Origin: Chloroflexi bacterium HGW-Chloroflexi-2
GTDB lineage: Bacteria; Chloroflexota; Anaerolineae; Anaerolineales; Anaerolineaceae
DNA: 64,000 nucleotides
NCBI GenBank assembly: GCA_002840735.1
Contig: PHBY01000001.1
Coordinates: forward strand, 124,001 to 188,000
Reading direction: 5' to 3'
How positions within the stretch are numbered: the stretch's first letter is position 1; each line of letters opens with the position of its first letter. Shown piece after piece: positions 36,069 through 45,276 of the stretch. The position numbers and the translations under genes were made by a program. Under the pieces are notes generated by a model. It saw nothing but the letters and a program-made list of their open reading frames with translations. It ran no database searches and had not been told where the DNA came from.

Positions 36069-37214
36069 ATGAGCTTCAATTTGAAATTGCTTAATGTTGA
36101 AAACAATGCCAGAGCCGGCGAATTTGATACACCACATGGCACCATCCTTACCCCAACTTTTGCGCCAGTGGGAACCCAGGCTACAGTCAAAACATTGGCC
36201 CCAGCTCAATTAGAATCAACGGGAGCTAACCTAATTCTCGCCAATACATACCACCTATTCCTTCGTCCTGGAGCGGACTTGATTGCAGAAATGGGTGGTT
36301 TGCACAATTTCATGCAATGGGATAAACCCATCCTGACGGACTCAGGTGGTTTTCAGGTGTTTTCGCTGGCAGAGATGCGAAAAATTGACCAGGATGGTGT
36401 TACGTTCCGCAGTCATATCGATGGATCAAAACAGAGGTTGACTCCAGAAATTGCAGTACAGATACAGGAAAAATTAGGGGCAGACATCATCATGGCATTT
36501 GATGAATGTGCTTCACCTTATGATGAATCATACAGTACCAAAGCAATGGAGCGAACTCACGCCTGGGCTATCCGATGTTTACAAGCCAAAACACGTGATG
36601 ATCAGGCTCTTTTTGGTATTGTTCAGGGAGGAATTTTTCCCGAGTTGAGAAAACAATCTGCAGAATTCATCAGTTCCATTGATTTTCCAGGTTATGCTAT
36701 CGGAGGATTGTCTGTGGGTGAATCAAAAATTGAAATGTATCGCACAATAGAAATTGTAAATAAAATCCTTCCTTCAGAGAAACCCAGATATTTAATGGGA
36801 GTTGGCACACCAGAAGATTTGATTTACGGCGTTCAACGAGGGATCGATATTTTTGATTGTGTTCTGGCTACCCGTTTAGCTCGTCATGCTGCAGCTCTGA
36901 CGAATAAAGGTCGTCTTAACCTGATGAACGCAAAGTATTCTCGTGATCCAAAACCGATTGAAGAAGGATGTAATTGTTACACCTGTAAAACATTTTCACG
37001 GGCTTACATTCGCCATCTGATCATGGCAAAAGAAACTTTATTCGGAACACTATTATCAATCCATAATATTCATATGTTGCAAGACTTGATGAAAAAGATT
37101 CGTCAAGCAATTTTGAACAATAAATTTGGTGAATTTTCTAAAGAATACCTATCGAATTACGAATATAAACCAGGCATCACAGCCGATCAAATCATTTATG
37201 AATCAAGGGAGTAA
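36069..37214 (+). CDS. tgt: Queuine tRNA-ribosyltransferase (Tgt)
   Basis: A 381-aa enzyme that exchanges guanine at position 34 of GUN anticodon tRNAs for preQ1. Visible: ILTDSGGFQVFSL (substrate-binding and catalytic Asp region), MGVGTPEDLIYGVQRGIDIFDCVLATRLARHAAALT, and the zinc site CNCYTCKTFSRAYIRHLIMAKETLFGTLLSIHN (three Cys and a His). Length is standard. It ends 2 bases before uppP, so they are likely one operon. No preQ1-synthesis genes are nearby. Confidence 0.95.
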   Translation: MSFNLKLLNVENNARAGEFDTPHGTILTPTFAPVGTQATVKTLAPAQLESTGANLILANTYHLFLRPGADLIAEMGGLHNFMQWDKPILTDSGGFQVFSLAEMRKIDQDGVTFRSHIDGSKQRLTPEIAVQIQEKLGADIIMAFDECASPYDESYSTKAMERTHAWAIRCLQAKTRDDQALFGIVQGGIFPELRKQSAEFISSIDFPGYAIGGLSVGESKIEMYRTIEIVNKILPSEKPRYLMGVGTPEDLIYGVQRGIDIFDCVLATRLARHAAALTNKGRLNLMNAKYSRDPKPIEEGCNCYTCKTFSRAYIRHLIMAKETLFGTLLSIHNIHMLQDLMKKIRQAILNNKFGEFSKEYLSNYEYKPGITADQIIYESRE

Positions 37215-37216
37215 AT

Positions 37217-38041
37217 ATGACAATCTGGCAGGCTTTTATAATGGGTATCGTTCAGGGTATTACGGAATTTTTACCAATTTCCAGTTCCGGTCATTTGGTG
37301 ATCACCCCGTATTTGCTGGGTTGGTCAATTAACAAAGAATATATTTTTACTTTTGATGTTCTTGTTCAGATGGGAACATTGATTGCAGTTATTATTTATT
37401 TTTGGAAATATTTATGGAGAATATTTGGTTCAGTCCTAAAAGGGATAATTGAGAAAAAACCATTTGGTACACAAGATGCAAAATTAGGGTGGTTGATTGT
37501 GCTTGCAACACTCCCTGCAGTTTTCGGCGGATTATTCTTAGAAGACCTGGTTGAGTCAGCTTTTCATTCTGTACAAATTACAGCAATCTTTCTGCTGGTA
37601 ACGGCCTTATTGTTATGGTTTGCAGAACGTATGAGCAAGCAAGTGAACAAAATGGACAATTTAACAACAATGGATGCATTTATCATCGGTTGTTTTCAGA
37701 TATTGGCAATTTTTCCAGGATTATCCCGATCCGGTTCCACAATTGCTGGTGGTATCCTCCGAAAGCTCAAGCGAGAAGAAGCTGCTAAATTTTCGTTCTT
37801 AATGTCAATACCCATCATGCTCGGCGCTGGAGCTATGAGCATAAATGATCTCTTCGCTGTTCCAAACTTGACCAAATTCCTACCCGTATTATTAGTAGGT
37901 TTCATTACATCCGGGGTGGTTGGCTTCATTTCGATCCACTGGTTGTTAAAATTTTTGAATAAAAACAAATTGGGATTATTCAGTATTTATTGTGTTGTAA
38001 TCTCCATTATTACATTGGCAATCACCTTTATTCGTGGATAA
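37217..38041 (+). CDS. uppP: Undecaprenyl-diphosphatase
   Basis: A 274-aa BacA/UppP family membrane phosphatase that recycles undecaprenyl carrier for cell-wall synthesis. The two catalytic blocks are GITEFLPISSSGHLVI (about residues 13-28) and PGLSRSGSTIAGG (about 171-183). About eight membrane helices. It lies between tgt and the ttuB-ttuA pair on the same strand. The ATG at 37217 follows AGGGAGT, whose tail overlaps the tgt stop. Confidence 0.94.
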   Translation: MTIWQAFIMGIVQGITEFLPISSSGHLVITPYLLGWSINKEYIFTFDVLVQMGTLIAVIIYFWKYLWRIFGSVLKGIIEKKPFGTQDAKLGWLIVLATLPAVFGGLFLEDLVESAFHSVQITAIFLLVTALLLWFAERMSKQVNKMDNLTTMDAFIIGCFQILAIFPGLSRSGSTIAGGILRKLKREEAAKFSFLMSIPIMLGAGAMSINDLFAVPNLTKFLPVLLVGFITSGVVGFISIHWLLKFLNKNKLGLFSIYCVVISIITLAITFIRG

Positions 38042-38064
38042 TTGCCCAAGCAAGAAGAATAAAT

Positions 38065-38265
38065 ATGACAATAACCGTGATACTCAAAAAAAAAGAACAC
38101 GTATTCGTAGAGACTAAAGATTTAACTGTCAGCAAAGTTTTTAATAAATTAGACATTTTACCAGAAACATATTTATGCGTCCGGGAAGGTGAATTAATTA
38201 CTGAACGGGAACTACTCAAAGATGGTGATGTCATTCGATTAGTTCCTGTAATTTCTGGTGGCTGA
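38065..38265 (+). CDS. ttuB: Ubiquitin-like sulfur carrier protein (TtuB/ThiS-like)
   Basis: A 66-aa beta-grasp protein ending in the diagnostic Gly-Gly (PVISGG), at which a thiocarboxylate forms. Its stop (TGA at 38263-38265) overlaps the start of the TtuA-like gene by one base. This coupling is the basis for calling it TtuB, the sulfur donor of tRNA thiolation, and not ThiS or MoaD. The start at 38065 is chosen because the longer frame (37990) runs into uppP. The upstream part of the ORF track frame has no ribosome site. Confidence 0.75.
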   Translation: MTITVILKKKEHVFVETKDLTVSKVFNKLDILPETYLCVREGELITERELLKDGDVIRLVPVISGG

Positions 38266-39188
38266 TGATGAAATGCAGAAAATGTAACCAGAAAGCAGTT
38301 ATCAACATGCGCCAGCATAAACTGGCACTCTGTAAACATCATTTTATAGAATGGGTCTGTGATCAAACTGAACGGAACATCAATAAATATAAATTGTTTA
38401 CTAAAGATGATAGAGTCCTGGTAGCTGTTTCCGGAGGGAAAGACTCCCTGGCTTTATGGGATGTCCTGAGTAAGCTTGGTTATATGACTGCAGGGGTTTA
38501 TATTAATTTAGGCATTTCAGGTGATAACCAATACTCCGTGAAATCTCAATCGCTTGCAGAGAATTATGCTTCAGACCACAACCTCGTTTTACATATTGCC
38601 AACATAAAGTCCGAATATGGAAAAACCATTCCAGCGTTTTCTGAGACTAATAAACGGGGAAAATCAAAACCTTGTTCTGTCTGTGGTTTAATCAAGCGAC
38701 ATACAATGAATGAAATTGCATCCAGGAATGGCTATGATGTACTTGTAACTGGCCACAATTTGGACGATGAAGTATCAGTTTTGTTCAACAATGTCCTGGG
38801 ATGGCAGGTCGATTTTCTACGTCGCCAATCACCGCTAATCCCCGCAAAAGAAGGATTGATTCCCAAAGCTAAACCATTTTGCCGTTTCTATGAACGTGAA
38901 ACAGCTGCGTATGCAATTTTAGCAAAGATTGAATATATTGAGGATGAGTGTCCATTTTCTGAAGGAAGCACAACCATCCAAAATAAAGAGTTACTCAATC
39001 AATTAGAACATCAACGCGCTGGCACTAAATTAGCTTTTTATCTCAAATTTCTGAATGCCAGAAAGGAATTGTTTTCTGATCTTGAAAATGAAAAGTATAT
39101 AGAAGAGTTATTTTCCTGTCCAACCTGTGGGCAACCAACACCAAAACCAGGCAATTGTACATTTTGTAGAATGGTAACCAGATCGTAA
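38265..39188 (+). CDS. ttuA: tRNA-5-methyluridine54 2-thiolation synthetase (TtuA-like)
   Basis: A 307-aa PP-loop enzyme of the TtcA/TtuA/Ncs6 group. Order: N-terminal zinc knuckle CRKC...CKHHF (residues 4-26), PP-loop VSGGKDSLAL (55-64), CSVC (Cys137, Cys140), GHNLDDE (163-169), DECPFS (Cys229) and C-terminal zinc fingers CPTCGQPTPKPGNCTFC. The three cysteines 137/140/229 have the same spacing (3 and 89) as Cys130, Cys133 and Cys222 that bind the [4Fe-4S] cluster of Thermus TtuA. It would make 2-thio-ribothymidine (s2T54) in tRNA. The start overlaps ttuB by one base. Confidence 0.82.
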   Translation: MMKCRKCNQKAVINMRQHKLALCKHHFIEWVCDQTERNINKYKLFTKDDRVLVAVSGGKDSLALWDVLSKLGYMTAGVYINLGISGDNQYSVKSQSLAENYASDHNLVLHIANIKSEYGKTIPAFSETNKRGKSKPCSVCGLIKRHTMNEIASRNGYDVLVTGHNLDDEVSVLFNNVLGWQVDFLRRQSPLIPAKEGLIPKAKPFCRFYERETAAYAILAKIEYIEDECPFSEGSTTIQNKELLNQLEHQRAGTKLAFYLKFLNARKELFSDLENEKYIEELFSCPTCGQPTPKPGNCTFCRMVTRS

Positions 39189-39206
39189 TCAAGATTGGAC
39201 AAAAAT

Positions 39207-39246
39207 AAAAAGAGGAATTTTCTATGAGTGAAAACTCCTCTTTTTT
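39207..39246. terminator. Bidirectional terminator between ttuA and glnA
   Basis: AAAAAGAGGA (39207-39216) pairs with the TCCTCTTTTT end near 39236-39245, extended by TTTTC/GAAAA with one mismatch. A T-run follows on plus and an A-run precedes it, so it can end transcripts from both sides. Confidence 0.85.
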
Positions 39247-39268
39247 GTTGAATTTATAATTGCGCTTT

Positions 39269-40606
39269 TTACGCTGTTTCTAAATAGCGCTGTTTTTCCC
39301 AGTCAGTGACAAAAATACGGTATTCATCCCATTCTGCTCGTTTAGCACGCATGAAAGCGCCATACATTTCACTACCAAGACTATTTTTAATCACTTCATC
39401 TTTTTCTAATTCATTGAGTGCTTCTAATAGTGAACCAGGTAATTGACGAATTCCCATTGCCGCACGTTCCTCTATTGATAATGAGTATATATTGACATTG
39501 TTTAATGGTTTCGGGGGAGTCATCTTTTTCTCAACACCATCCATGGCTGCGGATAGCATGGCGTTAAATTGCAAATAAGGATTTCCTGATGGATCCGGAC
39601 AGCGTAATTCTGCTCTCACTGCCTTATCTTTACCAGGCGTAAATCTTGGGATCCGAATCAAAGCTGATCGATTTTCACCAGCCCAACCAATGTACACAGG
39701 TGCTTCATATCCAGGCACTAATCGTTTGTATGAATTTACAGTGGGGGATAGGATGGCAGATAAGGAGCGCGCATGATGCAGTTGCCCGGCCAGGAAGTGA
39801 TATGCCAGATCTGATAGATGAAATTCATCATGAGCATCATAGAATAGATTATTTCCGTTATGATCAAACAGTGATTGGTGACAGTGCATGCCTGATCCAT
39901 TGACACCATATATTGGTTTTGGCATAAAGGAAGCAATCAAATCATGTTTTGCGGCAATTGCCTTGACTGTATATTTGAGTGTCAGAACATTGTCGGCAGT
40001 CTTTAAAGCTTCTCCAAATTCAAAATCAATTTCATGTTGACCTAAGGCCACTTCATGATGTCCAACTTCAACTTCCAGACCCATCTGAATGAGCGCACTC
40101 ATCAATTCTGTTCTCACCCTGACAGCTTCATCATTGGGTGAAAAATCAAAATACCCACCCACATCATGGGGAACAGGATGAACATTATCTGTTCCATTTC
40201 GTCGGAAAAGGAAAAATTCTGGCTCAGGACCCACATTGAAAATGTAGCCTTTACTTTCCAATGCTTTTAATTTCCGTTTCAAGACACCACGGGGATCACC
40301 CTCGAAAGGAGATCCGTCAGGATGAAAAATTTCGCAGAAAAATCTTGCTCTTTTATTTTCATCCGGAGACCAGGGTAGTACCGCATAGGTATCCATATCC
40401 AGACGAAGATGCATATCACTCTCCTGGATTCTGGAAAAACCTTGAACGGATGAGCCATCAAACCAGACTCCATCGTCCAAAGCCCCTTCTAATCTTTTCA
40501 CCGGTGCATCAACACTTTTTACGGTTCCGGTAATATCAGTGAATTGATATGATACATATCTCACACCATCAGCTTTAACGCGTTCTAAAATTTCTTTTTT
40601 ATCCAT
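39269..40606 (-). CDS. glnA: Glutamine synthetase type I (GSI-alpha-like)
   Basis: A 445-aa GS assembling ammonium and glutamate to glutamine. Visible: the substrate block WFDGSSVQGFSRIQESDMHL (about residues 50-69), GVNGSGMHCHQS (ATP/ammonia site), NRSALIRIPR and the C-terminal NIYSLSIEERAAMGIRQLPGSL. The adenylylation Tyr motif of GSI-beta (NLYDLP) is absent, consistent with the GSI-alpha branch that is not adenylylated. The ATG at 40606 has GGAG seven bases upstream; one at 40612 also fits. Its leader carries a glmS-type ribozyme, so expression may respond to glucosamine-6-phosphate. Confidence 0.95.
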   Translation of the reverse strand: MDKKEILERVKADGVRYVSYQFTDITGTVKSVDAPVKRLEGALDDGVWFDGSSVQGFSRIQESDMHLRLDMDTYAVLPWSPDENKRARFFCEIFHPDGSPFEGDPRGVLKRKLKALESKGYIFNVGPEPEFFLFRRNGTDNVHPVPHDVGGYFDFSPNDEAVRVRTELMSALIQMGLEVEVGHHEVALGQHEIDFEFGEALKTADNVLTLKYTVKAIAAKHDLIASFMPKPIYGVNGSGMHCHQSLFDHNGNNLFYDAHDEFHLSDLAYHFLAGQLHHARSLSAILSPTVNSYKRLVPGYEAPVYIGWAGENRSALIRIPRFTPGKDKAVRAELRCPDPSGNPYLQFNAMLSAAMDGVEKKMTPPKPLNNVNIYSLSIEERAAMGIRQLPGSLLEALNELEKDEVIKNSLGSEMYGAFMRAKRAEWDEYRIFVTDWEKQRYLETA

Positions 40607-40691
40607 GATCATTCTCCATATTAATTAAAATAATTAATCCTACAACAAACTGACCTACAGTCCGTGGCGAATTTGTTGGAAACTTAAATAC

Positions 40692-40711
40692 AAACCTTAT
40701 TTAACAGGTTT
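40692..40711 (-). terminator. Weak hairpin in the glnA leader
   Basis: On the minus strand AAACCT (40711-40706) pairs with AGGTTT (40697-40692) just 3' of the ribozyme. The following tract (GTATTTAAG) is only weakly T-rich, so termination may be partial. Confidence 0.35.
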
Positions 40712-40714
40712 TTT

Positions 40715-40920
40715 CTTACCACTACGGCTCTTTGTTTCTGTTGTCACCAACAGATTTTCAGAAACACATTTTTTTTGGAGATTGAAGCCAGTGGTGTGGC
40801 TTTGAAGGCATCCGCTGATCACTCGATTTTCTTCTGTTTATTTCGCCCCTGACAGAATTAACACTCTCTTTGCAGAGAGGAACCTCCTCCTCGTCATCTC
40901 AATGATGAGATTCAGTCGCT
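40715..40920 (-). ncRNA. glmS-type self-cleaving ribozyme in the glnA leader
   Basis: Minus strand, 5' to 3'. Cleavage site A|GCG (40920|40919). P1 hairpin ATCTCA-TCAT-TGAGAT (40911-40896). Core GACGAGGAGGAGGTT (40895-40881) and ATCGAGTGATCAGCGGATG (40827-40809) are near-identical to the conserved core of glmS ribozymes. P2 GGAGG/CCTTC. P3 AAGCCA/TGGCTT (40802-40785) with loop CACCAC, which can pair with GTGGT (40722-40718) as P3.1. P4 CTGTTG-GTGA-CAACAG (40753-40738), then AAAGAGC. A 51-base insertion carries two extra hairpins. The position before glnA, not glmS, is unusual. Confidence 0.72.
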
Positions 40921-40959
40921 AGATCTCCATTTATTAAGTTTTTAATTTTCAATGGAGTT

Positions 40960-40989
40960 AGTCTACCTGAAACAGGATACTGTTGTCAA
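40960..40989 (-). promoter_or_regulatory. Promoter of the glnA ribozyme leader
   Basis: TTGACA (40989-40984) and TAGACT (40965-40960) on the minus strand are 18 bp apart. A 7-bp CTCCATT/AATGGAG hairpin (40957-40925) lies between it and the ribozyme cleavage site. Confidence 0.65.
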
Positions 40990-41024
40990 GGGGCAAAATT
41001 CGCAAAATTCTCAAAGGTTTAAAC

Positions 41025-41051
41025 TTGACATTTGAACATTTGTACTATAAA
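41025..41051 (+). promoter_or_regulatory. recA promoter with LexA-like SOS box
   Basis: TTGACA (41025-41030) and TATAAA (41046-41051), 15 bp apart. Between them GAACATTTGTAC (41034-41045) is one base from the GAACN4GTTC box of Gram-positive-type LexA. A LexA site overlapping the promoter fits SOS control of recA. Confidence 0.5.
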
Positions 41052-41121
41052 CTATTATTATCTTTTTGAATACAATAATACTCAGCTATAATTTGATAAG
41101 CTTACTTTGAAGGAGATACAA

Positions 41122-42216
41122 ATGGCTCGTAAGAAGAAAAATGACTTATTCTCACAAGAAGAAAATGGTTCAATGAATGAAGCGCGCCGGGCTGTATTGG
41201 ACAAAGCCTTAAATGATATCGTCAAAAGGTATGGCGAAGGATCCATTATGCGCATGGGCGAAGCTAAACATCTCAATGTAGAAGCAATTCCAACAGGATC
41301 ATTATCCCTGGATATTGCCCTGGGTGTTGGCGGAATTCCGAAGGCGAGAATTACTGAAATTTTCGGGCCTGAATCATCCGGAAAAACAACTTTATGTCTG
41401 CATCTTGTGGCAGAAATCCAAAAAATGGGAGGAATGGCGGCTTATGTTGATATGGAACATGCGCTTGACCCCATTTATGCCACTCATCTAGGTGTGGATA
41501 TCGATAATTTGTTGATTTCTCAACCCGATACCGGGGAACAGGCGCTTGAGATTACAGAAACATTGGTTCGTTCTGGTGCCATCGATCTGGTGGTAGTCGA
41601 TTCAGTCGCAGCGTTAGTTCCTCGCAATGAAATCGATGGCGATATGGGTGATGCTACCATGGGAATGCAAGCACGTTTGATGTCCCAGGCTTTACGCAAA
41701 TTATCCGGAGCCATCAATCAAACAAAAACCGCTGTTGTGTTCACCAATCAATTAAGACAAAAAATTGGTGTTATGTTTGGAAATCCCGAAACAACAACTG
41801 GTGGAATGGCATTAAAGTTCTATGCATCCGTACGTTTGGATATCAGACGTATTCAATCTATAAAGGTTGGATCAGAGATTGTAGGTAATCGGGTTAGAGT
41901 TAGGGTTGTTAAAAACAAAGTTGCACCGCCTTTCAAAGTTGCTGAATTTGATGTCATGTACAATGAAGGTATCTCAACTGAAGGTGATATCCTGGATTTG
42001 GCAACACAATTAGAAATTGTGACCAAACGAGGTGCTTTCTATTCGTATGGAGATATTCGACTTGGACAGGGTCGTGAGAATGCAAAAGAATTTTTACGAC
42101 AAAACCAGGATCTAATGGACGAAATTGATAGTGCTGTTCGTGAACATGCCATTCATGGTTTTGCGATAGGTGTCACATCCGAATCCGAAGAAAATTTCAC
42201 GGAAGACGAAATGTAA
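41122..42216 (+). CDS. recA: Recombinase A
   Basis: A 364-aa RecA, the ATP-dependent strand-exchange and SOS co-protease. Walker [11 protein letters not shown] (about residues 71-80), the motif [22 protein letters not shown] with the Walker B Asp, then [20 protein letters not shown] (L2 region). The ATG at 41122 has AAGGAG six bases upstream; a start at 41107 is less likely. The gene follows a putative SOS box and precedes a lipoprotein gene by 37 bases. Confidence 0.97.
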   Translation: MARKKKNDLFSQEENGSMNEARRAVLDKALNDIVKRYGEGSIMRMGEAKHLNVEAIPTGSLSLDIALGVGGIPKARITEIFGPESSGKTTLCLHLVAEIQKMGGMAAYVDMEHALDPIYATHLGVDIDNLLISQPDTGEQALEITETLVRSGAIDLVVVDSVAALVPRNEIDGDMGDATMGMQARLMSQALRKLSGAINQTKTAVVFTNQLRQKIGVMFGNPETTTGGMALKFYASVRLDIRRIQSIKVGSEIVGNRVRVRVVKNKVAPPFKVAEFDVMYNEGISTEGDILDLATQLEIVTKRGAFYSYGDIRLGQGRENAKEFLRQNQDLMDEIDSAVREHAIHGFAIGVTSESEENFTEDEM

Positions 42217-42253
42217 TTTTTTAAATTGCAATATAGGCGAATCTGGTTAGTTC

Positions 42254-42793
42254 ATGGGTAAAAAAATTTTTATAATCATCAGTCTTATAGGGATATTATT
42301 CTTTCTTTCAGGTTGTTTTCGTCCCCTGCAAGCTGATCCTATGGAGGTGGATGTTCCGGCATTTGTTCCACCCACTTTAGTTCCACCTACTCCTACCATT
42401 GAACCAATTCCTACTCAAAAGCAAAGTTCTGATAATTCACAAGCAGACGCTTGTATTGATAACCTTACGTTTATCGAGGATAAAAGTATTCCGGATGGTA
42501 CTCAGGTAATTGCAGGCTCAGTCATTGAAAAAGCATGGGAAGTGAAGAATTCAGGCACTTGTAATTGGGGACCTGGATATACCATCCAACTAATTGGTGG
42601 ACCAGCCTTGGAAGCCTCCTCACCCCAGGATCTTTTTCCTGCACGTAGTGGTACTTCTCTCACAATACAAATAGATTTCATTGCCCCTGAAGAACCTGGT
42701 AATTACCGAAGCGCCTGGCAGGCATACAACCCTTCCGAATTGGCATTTGGTGATTCCTTTTATATTGATGTTGTAGTCAAAGCGGAAGAATAA
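42254..42793 (+). CDS. Lipoprotein with NBR1-type Ig-like domain
   Basis: A 179-aa secreted lipoprotein. The signal ends in the lipobox LSGC (Cys about residue 21), followed by a Pro/Thr-rich linker (FVPPTLVPPTPTIEPIPTQ). The rest (about 75-178) is an immunoglobulin-like fold of the NBR1 'FW' type, shown by WEVKNSGTCNWGPGYTIQLIGG and EEPGNYRSAWQAYNP. This domain is common in Chloroflexi surface proteins. Function unknown; probably an adhesion or surface-display module. Confidence 0.75.
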   Translation: MGKKIFIIISLIGILFFLSGCFRPLQADPMEVDVPAFVPPTLVPPTPTIEPIPTQKQSSDNSQADACIDNLTFIEDKSIPDGTQVIAGSVIEKAWEVKNSGTCNWGPGYTIQLIGGPALEASSPQDLFPARSGTSLTIQIDFIAPEEPGNYRSAWQAYNPSELAFGDSFYIDVVVKAEE

Positions 42794-42836
42794 AAAAACT
42801 CATCCCTCATATTTTTCTGGGATGAGTTTTATATTT
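42792..42836. terminator. Bidirectional terminator, lipoprotein gene and ahcY
   Basis: A perfect 12-bp stem AAAACTCATCCC (42795-42806) / GGGATGAGTTTT (42819-42830) lies between the two convergent genes with T-rich sequence on both sides. Confidence 0.9.
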
Positions 42837-42848
42837 TATTGGAGAGAT

Positions 42849-44108
<1,260 letters not shown>

Positions 44109-44124
44109 TTATTCCTCCACTAAT

Positions 44125-45090
44125 TTAATTTTTATTTAGAATTTGATCTAACTCACCTTTGTCATCATATTGTTGTCGAAATCTTTCTACAAATTTTTCA
44201 ACTGAATATTGATGTGATTGAGTTCCGTTTTGTTCAAGACAATAAGCAGCTGATAAAGAACCAATTTTACCGCATAATTCCCAGGAAAATTTCTCTTGAT
44301 AACCTCTCAAAAATCCACCTCGGAATGCATCACCAACCCCGGTTGGATCAACTATGTTTTCAACTGGAAAAGCTGGTACTACATATTCATGATCATCAGC
44401 ATAAATCACTGCGCCTTTATTACCCAATGTAACAACCAGAAATTTAACGATGTTTAATATCTCGTTCTGGCTTAATCCTGTATGTTTTTGTAAAAGTTGA
44501 TACTCATATTCATTCACAAATAATGAATAAGCTCCTTCCACGCCAATCCGAATTTCTTCTGAGCTCATCCGAACGATTTGTTGACTGGGATCAAAAAGAT
44601 AAGGGATTTTCAATTGAGTGCATTCATCCACATACCGATTCATTGCCATAGGGTCATTCGGGGAAATAACAACCAATTCTGGTGTAAAATCCAATTCTTT
44701 CAAGGAATAATCCCTGGCGAATGTCATTGCCCCAGGATAGAAACTGGCAATTTGTGAATTGGCTTTATCCGTATTGGCGAAAAACGAGGCTGTGAAAACG
44801 TCATCAATTTTTTTAATGTATTTCGTTTCCACGTTGTGTTTTTCCAACCAGATACGGTAATCTTCAAAATCCTCACCTACCGTGGCAAAAACGACAGGTT
44901 TATCAGAACCTAATAAAGCCAACGTATAAGCTATATTCGGAGCGATTCCCCCCCGTACTTTTGTCATACTTTCTACTAGAAAGGATAAGCTCAAAGTCTC
45001 TAAATTATCTGGCAAAATGTGATCTTTGAAGTAACCAGGAAATTTCATTAAATAATCATATGCGACAGATCCGGTACAAACAATTGACAT
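44125..45090 (-). CDS. PfkB-family sugar/nucleoside kinase, probable adenosine kinase
   Basis: A 321-aa PfkB kinase. The family motifs are GGIAPNIAYTLALLG (N-terminal, about residues 47-61) and DPTGVGDAFRGGFLRGY (about 247-263), the ATP/anion-hole signature with the catalytic Asp. Its next gene is ahcY, so adenosine is the most likely substrate: removing adenosine drives SAH hydrolysis. Ribokinase or another sugar kinase is possible. A terminator-like leader precedes it. Confidence 0.8.
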   Translation of the reverse strand: MSIVCTGSVAYDYLMKFPGYFKDHILPDNLETLSLSFLVESMTKVRGGIAPNIAYTLALLGSDKPVVFATVGEDFEDYRIWLEKHNVETKYIKKIDDVFTASFFANTDKANSQIASFYPGAMTFARDYSLKELDFTPELVVISPNDPMAMNRYVDECTQLKIPYLFDPSQQIVRMSSEEIRIGVEGAYSLFVNEYEYQLLQKHTGLSQNEILNIVKFLVVTLGNKGAVIYADDHEYVVPAFPVENIVDPTGVGDAFRGGFLRGYQEKFSWELCGKIGSLSAAYCLEQNGTQSHQYSVEKFVERFRQQYDDKGELDQILNKN

Positions 45091-45123
45091 TTAAAACTCC
45101 AATAAAACGAAATCACCTTACAT

Positions 45124-45165
45124 AAAAAACGCCCTCATGTCGGAGAGCGAACCATTAAAGCCCGC
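45124..45165 (-). promoter_or_regulatory. Attenuator-like leader of the adenosine kinase-ahcY operon
   Basis: On the minus strand an intrinsic terminator CGCTCTC (45149-45143) / GAGGGCG (45136-45130) followed by TTTTTT (45129-45124) sits 34 bases before the start codon. A second hairpin GCGGGC (45165-45160) / GTTCGC (45152-45147) shares CGC with the first arm, so the two are mutually exclusive. There is no upstream gene on this strand, so this is a regulatory leader, possibly SAH/SAM responsive. Confidence 0.55.
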
Positions 45166-45276
45166 CTAGTTTAACATAGTCGGAACTCTTTGTAAAGCAC
45201 GCACTGGAGCAATTATAAATTAAGACTGAATTTCTTTCTATTATTTGTTACAATTTAGTCCTGGTTTGGAAATCTT

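Larger units (their letters stand above)
40613..41121. other. Divergent glnA-recA intergenic region
   Basis: A 509-base gene-free stretch. The left part is the glnA leader with the ribozyme. The minus-strand promoter of glnA is at 40960-40989 and the recA promoter and LexA-like box at 41025-41051. No further ORF is credible. Confidence 0.8.
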
